Source: Bowmanella yangjiangensis (GTDB taxonomy: Bacteria; Pseudomonadota; Gammaproteobacteria; Enterobacterales; Alteromonadaceae). From it: a stretch of DNA of 64,000 nucleotides. This document shows positions 43,671 through 52,705 of the stretch, in pieces. The stretch lies in contig NZ_JAFKCS010000004.1 in the NCBI RefSeq assembly GCF_017255015.1, positions 186,001 to 250,000 on the forward strand, given 5' to 3'. Made by a program: the position numbers and the translations under genes. The notes beneath the pieces are model-generated. The model had not been told where the DNA came from. It saw nothing but the letters and a program-made list of their open reading frames with translations, and did not search any database. Within the stretch, counting starts at the first letter, position 1. Every line of letters begins with the position of its first letter.

Positions 43671-44543
43671 ATGCGAGCCAAAATCTGCTGGTGGGCTTTG
43701 CTGCTATGTTCGATTTCGATGACAAGCTATGCCTATGCTGATGAACAAGAAGCTATCCACTGGCTGGTGGTTGATTCACAACCGTTATTTATTGTCGATA
43801 ATGGCAGGCTGGCCGGCGGTGCCATTGGCATACTGCTTTTGCATTTGGTTCAACAGATGCCTGAGGTACAGCATGTTGTAGAGGTGTCTAACAATAACCG
43901 CGGTTTTAACGATATTCTTCAAGGCAAGCTGCGCTGCACTGGCGGCTTGGTAAAAAAAACTCAACGTGAAAGCCTGCTGCATTTTTCGCAACCCGTTTTA
44001 CCTTTTCTTCCCAATGGATTGGCCTACTCGACATCTTCCTCGGCACTGATTGAACGCCATGATCATAACGGGCATTTTGATGCCGCTGCCTTGTTGATGG
44101 AGCCTAAGTTACGCATTGGACTTATCGATGGACGCTCAAACGGTGAGTTACTCGATAGTTTGCTGACGCAGGCGGGAATGAAGTCCAGGCTGATGGCCTT
44201 CACCAAGACCAATGACGCAGAGAAGCTGCTGCACATGGTGTCCTTAAAACGTCTGGACATTGCCATTGTTAATCCCACTGAAATAGGACGTGTGCAGAAA
44301 CTGGGGCAACTGGAGGACAATCTGCATTTTTTGCCTTTGATGGCGCAAAACAATGAACAGTATCTGTATTTTGGCTGTACTAAAGGAGAGTGGGGGGCCC
44401 GGTATATAGCCAGGATTAATGAGCTATTAAAAAACAGTCCGTTATTGGCCGAGGCGTCCGCCATTTATGCTGAATATCTTCCGCGTCGACTGGTTGATTT
44501 ATATCGCCAGCGAGTGGAAACCTTTCTGGCGTTGAATAGGTAG
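43671..44543 (+). CDS. Periplasmic solute-binding-like protein (TIGR02285-like)
   Basis: The 290-residue protein has a signal peptide (RAKICWWALLLCSISMTSYAYA) and a type II periplasmic-binding-protein-like fold: IHWLVVDSQPLFIVDNG, GKLRCTGGLVKKTQRE and LRIGLIDGRSNGELLD. It resembles the TIGR02285 group of extracellular SBP_bac_3-like proteins with no known ligand. No ABC transporter is nearby, so it may serve as a sensor or be an orphan. The start at 43671 has a GGAG site at a good distance; an in-frame ATG at 43665 is too close to it. It ends 40 bp before the next operator. Confidence 0.82.
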   Translation: MRAKICWWALLLCSISMTSYAYADEQEAIHWLVVDSQPLFIVDNGRLAGGAIGILLLHLVQQMPEVQHVVEVSNNNRGFNDILQGKLRCTGGLVKKTQRESLLHFSQPVLPFLPNGLAYSTSSSALIERHDHNGHFDAAALLMEPKLRIGLIDGRSNGELLDSLLTQAGMKSRLMAFTKTNDAEKLLHMVSLKRLDIAIVNPTEIGRVQKLGQLEDNLHFLPLMAQNNEQYLYFGCTKGEWGARYIARINELLKNSPLLAEASAIYAEYLPRRLVDLYRQRVETFLALNR

Positions 44544-44583
44544 CTGCTTGCCCCCGATTCCAGTGCATCGCGAAGAATACAGA

Positions 44584-44597
44584 TGAATACGTATGCA
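44584..44597 (+). promoter_or_regulatory. LacI-type operator, copy 4, upstream of the GH13-GH31-GH13 operon
   Basis: TGAATACGTATGCA, 142 bp before the first gene. A weak promoter may follow: CTGCAT at 44603-44608 and TAACAT at 44626-44631, at the same distances as in copies 1-3, although the -35 match is poor. Confidence 0.75.
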
Positions 44598-44739
44598 GGA
44601 AGCTGCATGAAAAATGTGAGCTAGGTAACATAATTGTAAAATTTGCCCTTGCATGCGCTATTGGCTAGTCAGGCTTGCCAATACCACCGACATGACGATG
44701 GGTTTTTACTACCCGGGGTCGGGTCAACAAAGGAGTGAA

Positions 44740-46587
44740 ATGAGTATGACACGTTGGCTGACGGGGTTTTGCTTGCTGATCAGTTTACCTGTCTTGGCTG
44801 ATTTGCAGCTCAAGCGTGTAGAGCCTGCCAATTGGTGGGTGGGGATGCACTCTTCACAACTGCAAATCATGCTATATGGGGAGCAGGTGAGTGGTTATCA
44901 GGTCAATCTGGATTACCCCGGGGTGAAGCTGGTAAAGGCCGAGCGTGTAGGCAGTCCCAATTACCTGTTTCTCACCCTGAATCTGGCCAAGGATGTTAAG
45001 CCAGGGCTTATACCCATCAAACTCAGCCAGGGAGAGCATGTTGCTCTGGTTTATGATTATCCTTTGCTGGCGCGGGACAACGCCTCTGCCGAGCGTCAGG
45101 GATTTTCCAATAAAGACAGTATCTATCTTATTACGCCGGATCGTTTTGCTAATGGTGACCTTAGCAATGACAGCGTGCCCGGGCTTGAAGATAAGTTAAA
45201 CCGGGCCGCATTAGGCGGCCGTCATGGCGGTGATCTGCAGGGCATTATTAATCATCTGGATTATATTCAGGCCATGGGCTTTACCCAGATTTGGTTAAAT
45301 CCGGTGCTGGAAAACGCCATGTCCAGTTATTCCTATCACGGTTATGCTGCTACGGATTTTTATCGGGTTGACCCGCGTTATGGCAGTAACGCCTTGTATC
45401 AACAACTGGCCCAACAGGCCAAAGCGCGCGGTATCGGGGTGATTATTGATGTGGTACTTAACCACATAGGTTCTCAGCATTGGTGGATGAGTGACTTACC
45501 AAGTGCGGACTGGCTGAACTTTGCCGGTCAGTTTGTGCCGACTACACATAGGCGTGAAGCCCTGCACGACCCTTATGCCACCGAGTGGGATAAGCGACAT
45601 TTCAGTGATGGCTGGTTTGTCGAAACTATGCCGGATCTGAACCAGCGCAACCCCTTGCTCGCTACTTACCTGATCCAGAACAGCATCTGGTGGGTGGAAT
45701 ATGCCGGGCTAAGTGGCATTCGTATCGACACTTACTCCTACTCCGACCCTGATTTCTTAAGCCAGTATACGGCGCGCCTGGTGGCCGAGTATCCAAATCT
45801 GAATATGGTCGGCGAAGAGTGGACCTTAAATCCCAGTATTGTCGCTTATTGGCAGCGCGGCACCAAACGCCACGACGGTTATCAATCGGCACTGCCCAGC
45901 TTGTTTGACTTTCCATTGCAGGCAGCGGTGGTCGGTGGCCTCACCAACCAAGAAAACTGGAATTCAGGCCTGCGGGAAATTTACTTGTCCCTCGCCAATG
46001 ATTACCTCTATGGCCATCCTCAGGACCTGGTGGTGATGCCAGACAACCATGATATGAGTCGTATCTTTACGCAACTGCGCGAGGACCCGCAGTTGTGGCG
46101 CATGGCCATGGTGCTCTTTGCCACAGTGCGGGGTACCCCGCAGTTTTTCTATGGCACCGAGATATTACTGGCTAACCCTAATAGTGATGACCACGGCGAG
46201 ATCCGTGCGGATTTTCCCGGCGGCTGGCCCGGCGATAAACAAAATGCCTTTACTGGTAACAACTTAAGTACAGACGCCAGTTCAGCTCAGGCCTATATGC
46301 GCAAGCTTCTAAACTGGCGCAAGACGGCGCAAGCGGTGCACAACGGGCGTTTTGTTCACTATGCGCCGCTGGATGGAAGCTATAGCTATTTCCGCTTAAG
46401 TGAGGAACACAATCTGCTGGTGGTGCTGAATAAAAATGATCAGGCTATCAAGCTGGACTTAGCCAGGATGCAGGAAAGCCTAAAGGGATTTACGTCGGCG
46501 AAAGAGGTGTTAAGTGGCCAGACTGCTGCGCTGCCCGACATTCTGGTGCCGGCTCGAAGTGCCGGAATTTACGAACTCTATAAATAG
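44740..46587 (+). CDS. Periplasmic neopullulanase/cyclomaltodextrinase-like GH13 enzyme
   Basis: The 615-residue protein has a signal peptide (TRWLTGFCLLISLPVLA) and an N-terminal Cyc-maltodext_N-type beta domain (RVEPANWWVGMHSSQLQIMLYG). The GH13 barrel begins SIYLITPDRFANGDLSND, and a C-terminal Cyc-maltodext_C-like domain closes the protein. Catalytic residues are in GLSGIRIDTYSYS, MVGEEWTLN and MPDNHDMSRI. This is the SusA/neopullulanase arrangement, able to open cyclodextrins and cut maltodextrins in the periplasm. The start at 44740 follows AGGAG; the longer upstream frame from 44653 would bury the signal peptide. First gene of a three-gene operon. Confidence 0.9.
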   Translation: MSMTRWLTGFCLLISLPVLADLQLKRVEPANWWVGMHSSQLQIMLYGEQVSGYQVNLDYPGVKLVKAERVGSPNYLFLTLNLAKDVKPGLIPIKLSQGEHVALVYDYPLLARDNASAERQGFSNKDSIYLITPDRFANGDLSNDSVPGLEDKLNRAALGGRHGGDLQGIINHLDYIQAMGFTQIWLNPVLENAMSSYSYHGYAATDFYRVDPRYGSNALYQQLAQQAKARGIGVIIDVVLNHIGSQHWWMSDLPSADWLNFAGQFVPTTHRREALHDPYATEWDKRHFSDGWFVETMPDLNQRNPLLATYLIQNSIWWVEYAGLSGIRIDTYSYSDPDFLSQYTARLVAEYPNLNMVGEEWTLNPSIVAYWQRGTKRHDGYQSALPSLFDFPLQAAVVGGLTNQENWNSGLREIYLSLANDYLYGHPQDLVVMPDNHDMSRIFTQLREDPQLWRMAMVLFATVRGTPQFFYGTEILLANPNSDDHGEIRADFPGGWPGDKQNAFTGNNLSTDASSAQAYMRKLLNWRKTAQAVHNGRFVHYAPLDGSYSYFRLSEEHNLLVVLNKNDQAIKLDLARMQESLKGFTSAKEVLSGQTAALPDILVPARSAGIYELYK

Positions 46588-46628
46588 CCGCCCAAGCGGC
46601 ATATAAATTACTCAGGGATACAGACCAA

Positions 46629-49046
46629 GTGATATTACTCAGAAGGTGTTGGGCGTTGTTGTGGCTGCTATGTTTCAGCCTGCAGGCCGCAGAAGTACAG
46701 CAAGCCAGTTTTGACGGTCAAACGCTCAGGCTGACCACAGATGAAGGGCTGGTAAGCTTAACTGCCTATCAGAACAGTGTGTTTGAAGTGCTGGTTCAGC
46801 CAAAGGGGGAAACTCCTTTACCTTCCTTTGCCATTAGTGAGAAGGCGCGTAAAGCGAATGCTTCTTATCAGGAGGCGTCAGATCACCTGCTCCTGACCAA
46901 CTCCGGTCTGACCGCTAAAATCCAAAAATCGCCGCTGCAGATCAGTTATTACCGTGATAACCAGTTGCTGCTGGCCGAAGAACAGGGCGCTTTTGCCAGA
47001 CAGACCTTGCGAGGCTTTCGCTTCCGCTTACAAGAACAGGAAAAATTACTGGGCGGCGGGCAACGGGTTATGGGCATGGACAGGCGTGGTCAGCGTTTGC
47101 CTTTATATAACCGCGCCCACTACGGTTATGGCAGTGAATCTAAGCAAATGTACTACAGCCTGCCTATGGTGCTTTCCAGTCAGCACTATATGTTGGCTTT
47201 CGATAATACCGCCAGTGGCTACCTCGACCTTGGCCATAACGAAACCGATATCCTGCAATTTGAAGCCGCAGCAGGGCGACTGGCTTATTTGATTGCCGCC
47301 GGCAATGATTTCCCGCAGTTGCTTGAGCATTTTACTGCAGTGACCGGTCGTCAGCCGATGCCGCCACGCTGGGCCTTGGGCAATTATGCCTCACGCTTTG
47401 GCTATCACACTGAGGAAGAAACCCGCCGGGTGGTTGAGATGTTTAAGGCCGATGATATTCCACTGGATGCCGTGGTGCTGGACCTGTATTGGTTTGGCAA
47501 AGACATTAAAGGCATGATGGGTAACCTCGACTGGGACAAAGAGGCCTTTCCCCAGCCGGAAAAAATGATCGCTGACTTTGCTGCCGGCGGTGTAAAGACC
47601 ATTCTTATCACTGAGCCTTTTGTTCTGACCACCTCCAGCAAATGGCAAGACGCAGTCAATGCCGGGGCACTGGCAGAGAATCTGGCCGGACAGACAAAAC
47701 GATTTGATTTTTATTTTGGTAACACCGGTCTTATTGATGTGTTTGATCCTAAAGCCCAGGACTGGTTCTGGCAGACCTATAGCAAGCTGCTGGGCCAGGG
47801 AGTAGGTGGCTGGTGGGGCGATCTGGGCGAACCGGAAGTGCATCCAGCCGATACTCTGCATAGGCTGGCGGATGGTCGCCAGGTTAGCGCCGATGAAATT
47901 CACAACGCTTATGGCCATCAGTGGGCCAAAATGCTGTTCGAGCGCCATCGTCAGGCACGCCCAGCCGAGCGCCCTTTTATTATGATGCGCAGCGGTTTTG
48001 TCGGCTCACAGCGCTACGGCATGATCCCCTGGACCGGCGATGTCAGTCGCGCCTGGGAAGGGCTAAAACCTCAGGTTGAGCTCAGCCTGTCCATGGGATT
48101 GCAAGGTCTGGCTTATACCCATTCGGACTTAGGCGGTTTTGCTGGTGGCGAGGAATTTGATGCCGAGCTATATACCCGCTGGCTACAATATGGGGTATTT
48201 CAACCCGTATACCGCCCGCATGCCCAGGAGCACATTGCCCCAGAGCCGGTGTTTCATGACGACACCACCAAAGCCATAGTGCGTGATTTTATCAAGCTGC
48301 GTTATGCGCTGCTGCCCTATAACTACAGCCTGAGTTATCTGAACAGCCAAAGCGGTATGCCACTGATGCGGCCACTTTTTATGGAATCTGGTGATTTAAG
48401 CCAGTTCAATAACACCAGCAGTTACCTGTGGGGGGATGCCTTTTTGGTTACGCCAGTGGTGGAGCCGGGGGTAAAACAGGTTGAAGTGGCACTGCCCCAC
48501 GGCGTCTGGTTCGACTATTTCAGCGGTAAACGTTATGCCGGCAATCAGCGCATTCAAATGGCCACCTCAATGCACACCTTGCCTTTGCTGGTGCGAGGTG
48601 GCGCCTTTGTGCCTATGGTGTCGCCGCCTGCCACCACCCAGGATTACGACAGTAGTGAACTCGTGCTGCATTACTATGCCGACCAAGCCGTGTCTGAAGG
48701 CCGGGGTTTTATGTATGACGACGACGGTCAAACCTTCGATGCCGTAGCGAAAAAGCAGTACGAACTGCTGCACTTTAGCGCCCAGCAGCAGGGAACCAAG
48801 TTGTCGATGCAGCTTAAACGCGAGGCCTACCAGTATCAGGGGATGCCCACGAGTCGCAAGATACAGATGCAGATCCATAACTGGTCAGCAAACCCCCACT
48901 CTGTACAGCTAAATGGTTATACCCTGCCCATGGCGGCCAACCAGGGTAAGTTTGATGCACTGGAACAGGGAGCCTGGCGCGACGGTGATACCTTAAGAAT
49001 TAAGTTTGACTGGGTACTTCCTGTGCACCAGCTAAATATCCAATAA
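46629..49046 (+). CDS. Secreted GH31 alpha-glucosidase or alpha-transglucosylase (Agd31B-like)
   Basis: The 805-residue protein has a signal peptide (LLRRCWALLWLLCFSLQA). An N-terminal beta domain follows, then the GH31 barrel with the nucleophile in GGWWGDLGEPEVHP and the acid/base in WTGDVSRAWEGL, and C-terminal beta domains. The nucleophile motif, with DLGEPE rather than DMNE, resembles the oligosaccharide 4-alpha-glucosyltransferase Agd31B of Cellvibrio, which disproportionates maltooligosaccharides. Either hydrolysis or glucosyl transfer is possible. The start is a GTG after AGGGATAC, 41 bp past the neopullulanase gene, in the same operon. Confidence 0.88.
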   Translation: MILLRRCWALLWLLCFSLQAAEVQQASFDGQTLRLTTDEGLVSLTAYQNSVFEVLVQPKGETPLPSFAISEKARKANASYQEASDHLLLTNSGLTAKIQKSPLQISYYRDNQLLLAEEQGAFARQTLRGFRFRLQEQEKLLGGGQRVMGMDRRGQRLPLYNRAHYGYGSESKQMYYSLPMVLSSQHYMLAFDNTASGYLDLGHNETDILQFEAAAGRLAYLIAAGNDFPQLLEHFTAVTGRQPMPPRWALGNYASRFGYHTEEETRRVVEMFKADDIPLDAVVLDLYWFGKDIKGMMGNLDWDKEAFPQPEKMIADFAAGGVKTILITEPFVLTTSSKWQDAVNAGALAENLAGQTKRFDFYFGNTGLIDVFDPKAQDWFWQTYSKLLGQGVGGWWGDLGEPEVHPADTLHRLADGRQVSADEIHNAYGHQWAKMLFERHRQARPAERPFIMMRSGFVGSQRYGMIPWTGDVSRAWEGLKPQVELSLSMGLQGLAYTHSDLGGFAGGEEFDAELYTRWLQYGVFQPVYRPHAQEHIAPEPVFHDDTTKAIVRDFIKLRYALLPYNYSLSYLNSQSGMPLMRPLFMESGDLSQFNNTSSYLWGDAFLVTPVVEPGVKQVEVALPHGVWFDYFSGKRYAGNQRIQMATSMHTLPLLVRGGAFVPMVSPPATTQDYDSSELVLHYYADQAVSEGRGFMYDDDGQTFDAVAKKQYELLHFSAQQQGTKLSMQLKREAYQYQGMPTSRKIQMQIHNWSANPHSVQLNGYTLPMAANQGKFDALEQGAWRDGDTLRIKFDWVLPVHQLNIQ

Positions 49047-49059
49047 CAGAGACCCTTGC

Positions 49060-50937
49060 ATGTATAAAGTTTGTTTACCGCCAATGCTACTAGCCCTGCT
49101 GATGGGCTGTGGCCCCGCTCCCGAATCCAGTGCTGATAAGGAGACTGCTGTGAAGTCAGATAAGGCGGCCAGTGCCAGTCAGCGGCCGGTGATTTATCAA
49201 ATGATGACGCGTTTGTTTGGCAACAAGCAGAGCCACAATCAAGCCTGGGGAAGCGTAGCGCAAAACGGGGTGGGCAAGTTTGCAGATATCAATGACAAGG
49301 CGCTGGCACAGATTAAAGCCTTGGGCGCAAACTATGTTTGGTATACCGGTGTGCCTCACCATGCATTGGTGGCGGATTATCAGGCCTTCGGCATCAGCTT
49401 GGATGACCCGGATGTGATCAAAGGGCGGGCCGGTTCGCCTTATGCGGTTAAAGATTACTACAACGTGAACCCAGACTTGGCAGAGGACCCAGCCAAGCGC
49501 CTGGCGGAATTTGACGCCCTGATTGCCCGTACTCATGCAGCCGGGCTGAAAGTGATGATAGATATCGTGCCCAATCATGTGGCCAGAAAGTACGAATCTA
49601 TTAGTAAACCTGCCGGTGTCAGGGATTTTGGTGCCGATGACGACACCACCCAGGCGTATGCCAAAAACAACAATTTTTACTACATTCCAGGCCAGGCCTT
49701 TGCCGTACCGGATGGCGTGCAGCCCTTAGGAGGGGAAGCACATCCGCTTATCGACGGCAGGTTTGACGAAAATCCGGCTAAGTGGACGGGCAACGGCGCT
49801 CGCAGCGCTAAACCTGGCGCCGACGACTGGTATGAAACCGTTAAGATCAACTTTGGTGTGCGTCCTGACGGTAGTTATGATTTTCCGGCCTTACCCGCGG
49901 ATTACGCAGACCAGAGCTGCCAGGCGCATCTGGCCTTTTGGCAGGATAAAGACCTGCCAGACTCCTGGCATAAATTCCGCGACATCGCCTTGTACTGGAC
50001 GGCAAGAGGGGTTGACGGCTTTCGTTATGATATGGCGCAAATGGTGCCGGTAGAGTTTTGGAGCTATCTGAATTGTTCGATTAAAGAAGTAAATCCTGAC
50101 GCCTTACTACTGTCGGAAATCTATATCCCGGAGCAGTATCGCGACTATATCCACCTGGGCAAAATGGATTATCTGTATGACAAGGTCGGCACCTACGATG
50201 CCCTGCGGGCTATTGTTGAAGGCAAAGCCGGTACTGAGGTTTTACCTGAGCTATTTAACGGTATGGCGGATATTCATTCGCATATGCTGATGTTCCTCGA
50301 AAATCATGATGAGCAACGTATTGCCAGCCCAGAGTTTGCCGGGGATCCGCGTAAGGCCTTGCCGGCCATGGTGGTGTCGTCGTTGGTGACGGGTGGCGCC
50401 AATTTGCTGTACTTCGGCCAGGAAGTGGGGGAAGCCGGTGCGGGAGATGCGGGCTTTGGTAAAGCCAGTCGCACCACTATCTTTGACTACTGGGGCGTAC
50501 CTGCGCACCAGCGCTGGATGAACAACGGCGCTTTTGATGGCGGTTTGTTAAGCAAAGAGGAAAGAGCCCTGCGTGATTTCTACCGCGATTTGCTAAATCT
50601 GGCCGCTAATGAACCTGCTCTGCAAGGCGAGTTTGCCGACTTGCACCTGGCTAATCAAACAACCCCAGGTTACAACAATCAGCTCTATAGCTTTGCCCGA
50701 TTTACTGAGGAGCACGCCATGTTGGTGGTCGCTAACTTTTCTGCACTTGATTCTCAGAGCGTTGAACTGTCAATACCCCGAGGGGTCATCGCTGCCATGG
50801 GGCTGACTAACGGTGAATACGCACTAACTAACAGTTTAGGCACAGGTGAGGTGAGCAGTTTGCATGTGCAACAAGGAGAAGGGCGGGTTCACCTCGCTCT
50901 GGCTCCGTTGGCATCTGTGGCATTCAAGCTCCGTTAA
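49060..50937 (+). CDS. Lipoprotein GH13 alpha-amylase family enzyme
   Basis: The 625-residue protein starts with a lipoprotein signal (LLALLMGC, cysteine near residue 17) and a Ser/Lys-rich linker, so it is membrane anchored. The GH13 domain begins RPVIYQMMTRLFGNKQ. Catalytic residues lie in GVDGFRYDMAQMV, LLLSEIYIPEQY and FLENHDEQRI. It has a long insertion in domain B (YYIPGQAFAVPDG to QSCQAHLAFW) not seen in the other GH13 proteins here. It belongs to an amylase group seen in Bacteroidetes and marine gammaproteobacteria; the product is not known. It lies 13 bp after the GH31 gene and ends the operon. Confidence 0.88.
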   Translation: MYKVCLPPMLLALLMGCGPAPESSADKETAVKSDKAASASQRPVIYQMMTRLFGNKQSHNQAWGSVAQNGVGKFADINDKALAQIKALGANYVWYTGVPHHALVADYQAFGISLDDPDVIKGRAGSPYAVKDYYNVNPDLAEDPAKRLAEFDALIARTHAAGLKVMIDIVPNHVARKYESISKPAGVRDFGADDDTTQAYAKNNNFYYIPGQAFAVPDGVQPLGGEAHPLIDGRFDENPAKWTGNGARSAKPGADDWYETVKINFGVRPDGSYDFPALPADYADQSCQAHLAFWQDKDLPDSWHKFRDIALYWTARGVDGFRYDMAQMVPVEFWSYLNCSIKEVNPDALLLSEIYIPEQYRDYIHLGKMDYLYDKVGTYDALRAIVEGKAGTEVLPELFNGMADIHSHMLMFLENHDEQRIASPEFAGDPRKALPAMVVSSLVTGGANLLYFGQEVGEAGAGDAGFGKASRTTIFDYWGVPAHQRWMNNGAFDGGLLSKEERALRDFYRDLLNLAANEPALQGEFADLHLANQTTPGYNNQLYSFARFTEEHAMLVVANFSALDSQSVELSIPRGVIAAMGLTNGEYALTNSLGTGEVSSLHVQQGEGRVHLALAPLASVAFKLR

Positions 50938-50969
50938 GGCGCAGGTTAGTTGTTCTTGCATGGGACGAA

Positions 50970-50983
50970 TGAATACGTATGTA
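50970..50983 (+). promoter_or_regulatory. LacI-type operator, copy 5, upstream of the MFS transporter operon
   Basis: TGAATACGTATGTA, one base different from the other copies, 132 bp before the transporter ATG. The nearest -10-like box, TAACAT at 51023-51028, is about 11 bp (one helical turn) further away than in copies 1-4. Confidence 0.7.
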
Positions 50984-51115
50984 AACAGCCCTAAAAGACT
51001 CGTGAGCGTGGGCAGGATTTTGTAACATCCTTGCTACCTGATTTATTTACATTCGGGTTACATATGCAGAGGAGACTTGTCTCCTCACCAGCGTAATCCA
51101 AGTTGAGAGCATCCT

Positions 51116-52705
51116 ATGCAGAATGTCAGTCATGCCGAGCCATCCGCATCGGCCGAATCCACGGCCAGAGTTGCAGGTGCGAAACCTTCCCTAAGCTTCT
51201 GGCAAATCTGGAATATGTGCTTTGGTTTTCTGGGCATTCAGTTTGGTTTTGCCCTGCAAAATGCCAATGTCAGCCGTATCTTTGAAACGCTCGGGGCGGA
51301 CTACAATAATCTGGCTATCTTGTGGGTGGCAGCACCGGTTACCGGCCTGATTGTACAGCCCATTATTGGCTATTTGAGTGATAACACCTGGACTCGCTTT
51401 GGCCGCCGTCGTCCGTATTTTGTGTTAGGCGCCCTGCTGGCCAGTTTTGCCTTGTTTGTGATGCCGCACTCACCGGCGTTATGGATGGCTGCAGGCATGC
51501 TGTGGATCATGGATGCCTCAATCAACATTGCTATGGAGCCTACCCGCGCCTTTGTTGGCGATATGCTGCCTAAACATCAGCGTGGTATGGGCTATGCGAT
51601 GCAGAGCTTCTTTATCGGCGTTGGGGCGGTAGTGGCGTCTGCTTTGCCCTGGATGATGAATAATTGGCTGGGTATAAGCAATACCGCCCCGGCTGGGGTC
51701 ATTCCTGATTCGGTGCGCTTTGCTTTTTATGCCGGTGGGGTGATCTTCCTGATTGCCGTGCTCTGGACTGTTTACACCACCAAGGAATATTCCCCCGAAC
51801 AACTTCAAGCCTTCGATGAGGCCGATAAAGCCATGGAAGGGGAGAGTCACGAGCAGCAAAGCTCAAGGCTAAGACCGGTATCGAAAAGCTATTTGCATGG
51901 CAGCATCTGGTTGGCACTTGGGGTACTGCTGTGGGGGGTGATCCAGGCTAACATCGACAAACTGGATAAGAACCTGTTTATTCTGGCGGGTGGCAGTATT
52001 GCTTTTGGTGTCTGTCAGTTAGTCGCTGGTTGGCTGGCCAGTAAGGAACGTCATCATAACGGTTTTTCTGTGGTGATGAATGACCTGTTCTCCATGCCAA
52101 CTGCCATGAAGCAACTGGCCTTTGTGCAGTTTTTTTCCTGGTTTCCGCTGTTTGCCATGTGGACTTACATGACCGCAGCCGTTACCTCGCATCATTTCGG
52201 CAGCAGCGACCCGACTAGCAGCTTGTATAATCAAGGCGCCGACTGGGTAGGGGTACTCAACGCCACTTATAACGGCGTCACCATTTTTGCTGCCATGCTT
52301 ATTCCGCTAGTGGTAAAGCTGACCAACCTGCGTATTGCCCATATGCTGAATCTGTTTCTTGGCGGCCTCGGGTATATCTCGTTTTTGTTTATTTCCGATC
52401 CTGACCTGCTGATTATTCCCATGATTGGGGTTGGCTTTGCCTGGGCGTCTATTCTGGCCGTGCCCTATGCCATTTTGTCCAACAGTCTGCCGGCCAATAA
52501 GATGGGGGTGTTTATGGGCATCTTTAACTATTTTATTGTGTTGCCACAGATCCTGGCTGCCAGCATTCTGGGTTTTCTGGTAACTCGCATTTTTGATAGT
52601 CAGCCGATATATGCATTGGTTGTAGGGGGTTGCAGCATGTTGCTGGCTGGTCTTCTGGTGTTGCGGGTCAAAGAGCCACAGTATCAGCAGGGGCCATCCG
52701 CATGA
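51116..52705 (+). CDS. MFS/GPH-type maltose or maltodextrin transporter
   Basis: The 529-residue inner-membrane protein has about 12 helices. It carries the motif GYLSDNTWTRFGRRRPYFVLGA between helices 2 and 3 (read as NTWTRFGRRRPY), the diagnostic region of the sucrose/maltose proton symporters related to plant SUT carriers and to the Caulobacter MalY protein. The long loop after helix 6 is charged (EADKAMEGESHEQQSSRL). It should import maltose or short maltodextrins made in the periplasm, replacing the ABC system MalFGK that is absent here. Its stop codon overlaps the ATG of the last GH13 gene (ATGA), so the two are coupled. Confidence 0.92.
   Translation: MQNVSHAEPSASAESTARVAGAKPSLSFWQIWNMCFGFLGIQFGFALQNANVSRIFETLGADYNNLAILWVAAPVTGLIVQPIIGYLSDNTWTRFGRRRPYFVLGALLASFALFVMPHSPALWMAAGMLWIMDASINIAMEPTRAFVGDMLPKHQRGMGYAMQSFFIGVGAVVASALPWMMNNWLGISNTAPAGVIPDSVRFAFYAGGVIFLIAVLWTVYTTKEYSPEQLQAFDEADKAMEGESHEQQSSRLRPVSKSYLHGSIWLALGVLLWGVIQANIDKLDKNLFILAGGSIAFGVCQLVAGWLASKERHHNGFSVVMNDLFSMPTAMKQLAFVQFFSWFPLFAMWTYMTAAVTSHHFGSSDPTSSLYNQGADWVGVLNATYNGVTIFAAMLIPLVVKLTNLRIAHMLNLFLGGLGYISFLFISDPDLLIIPMIGVGFAWASILAVPYAILSNSLPANKMGVFMGIFNYFIVLPQILAASILGFLVTRIFDSQPIYALVVGGCSMLLAGLLVLRVKEPQYQQGPSA

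Noticed and set aside
47391-47948. A 185-codon minus-strand frame inside the GH31 gene
   Set aside because: It is a shadow of the GH31 coding frame, with no ribosome site or recognisable family.
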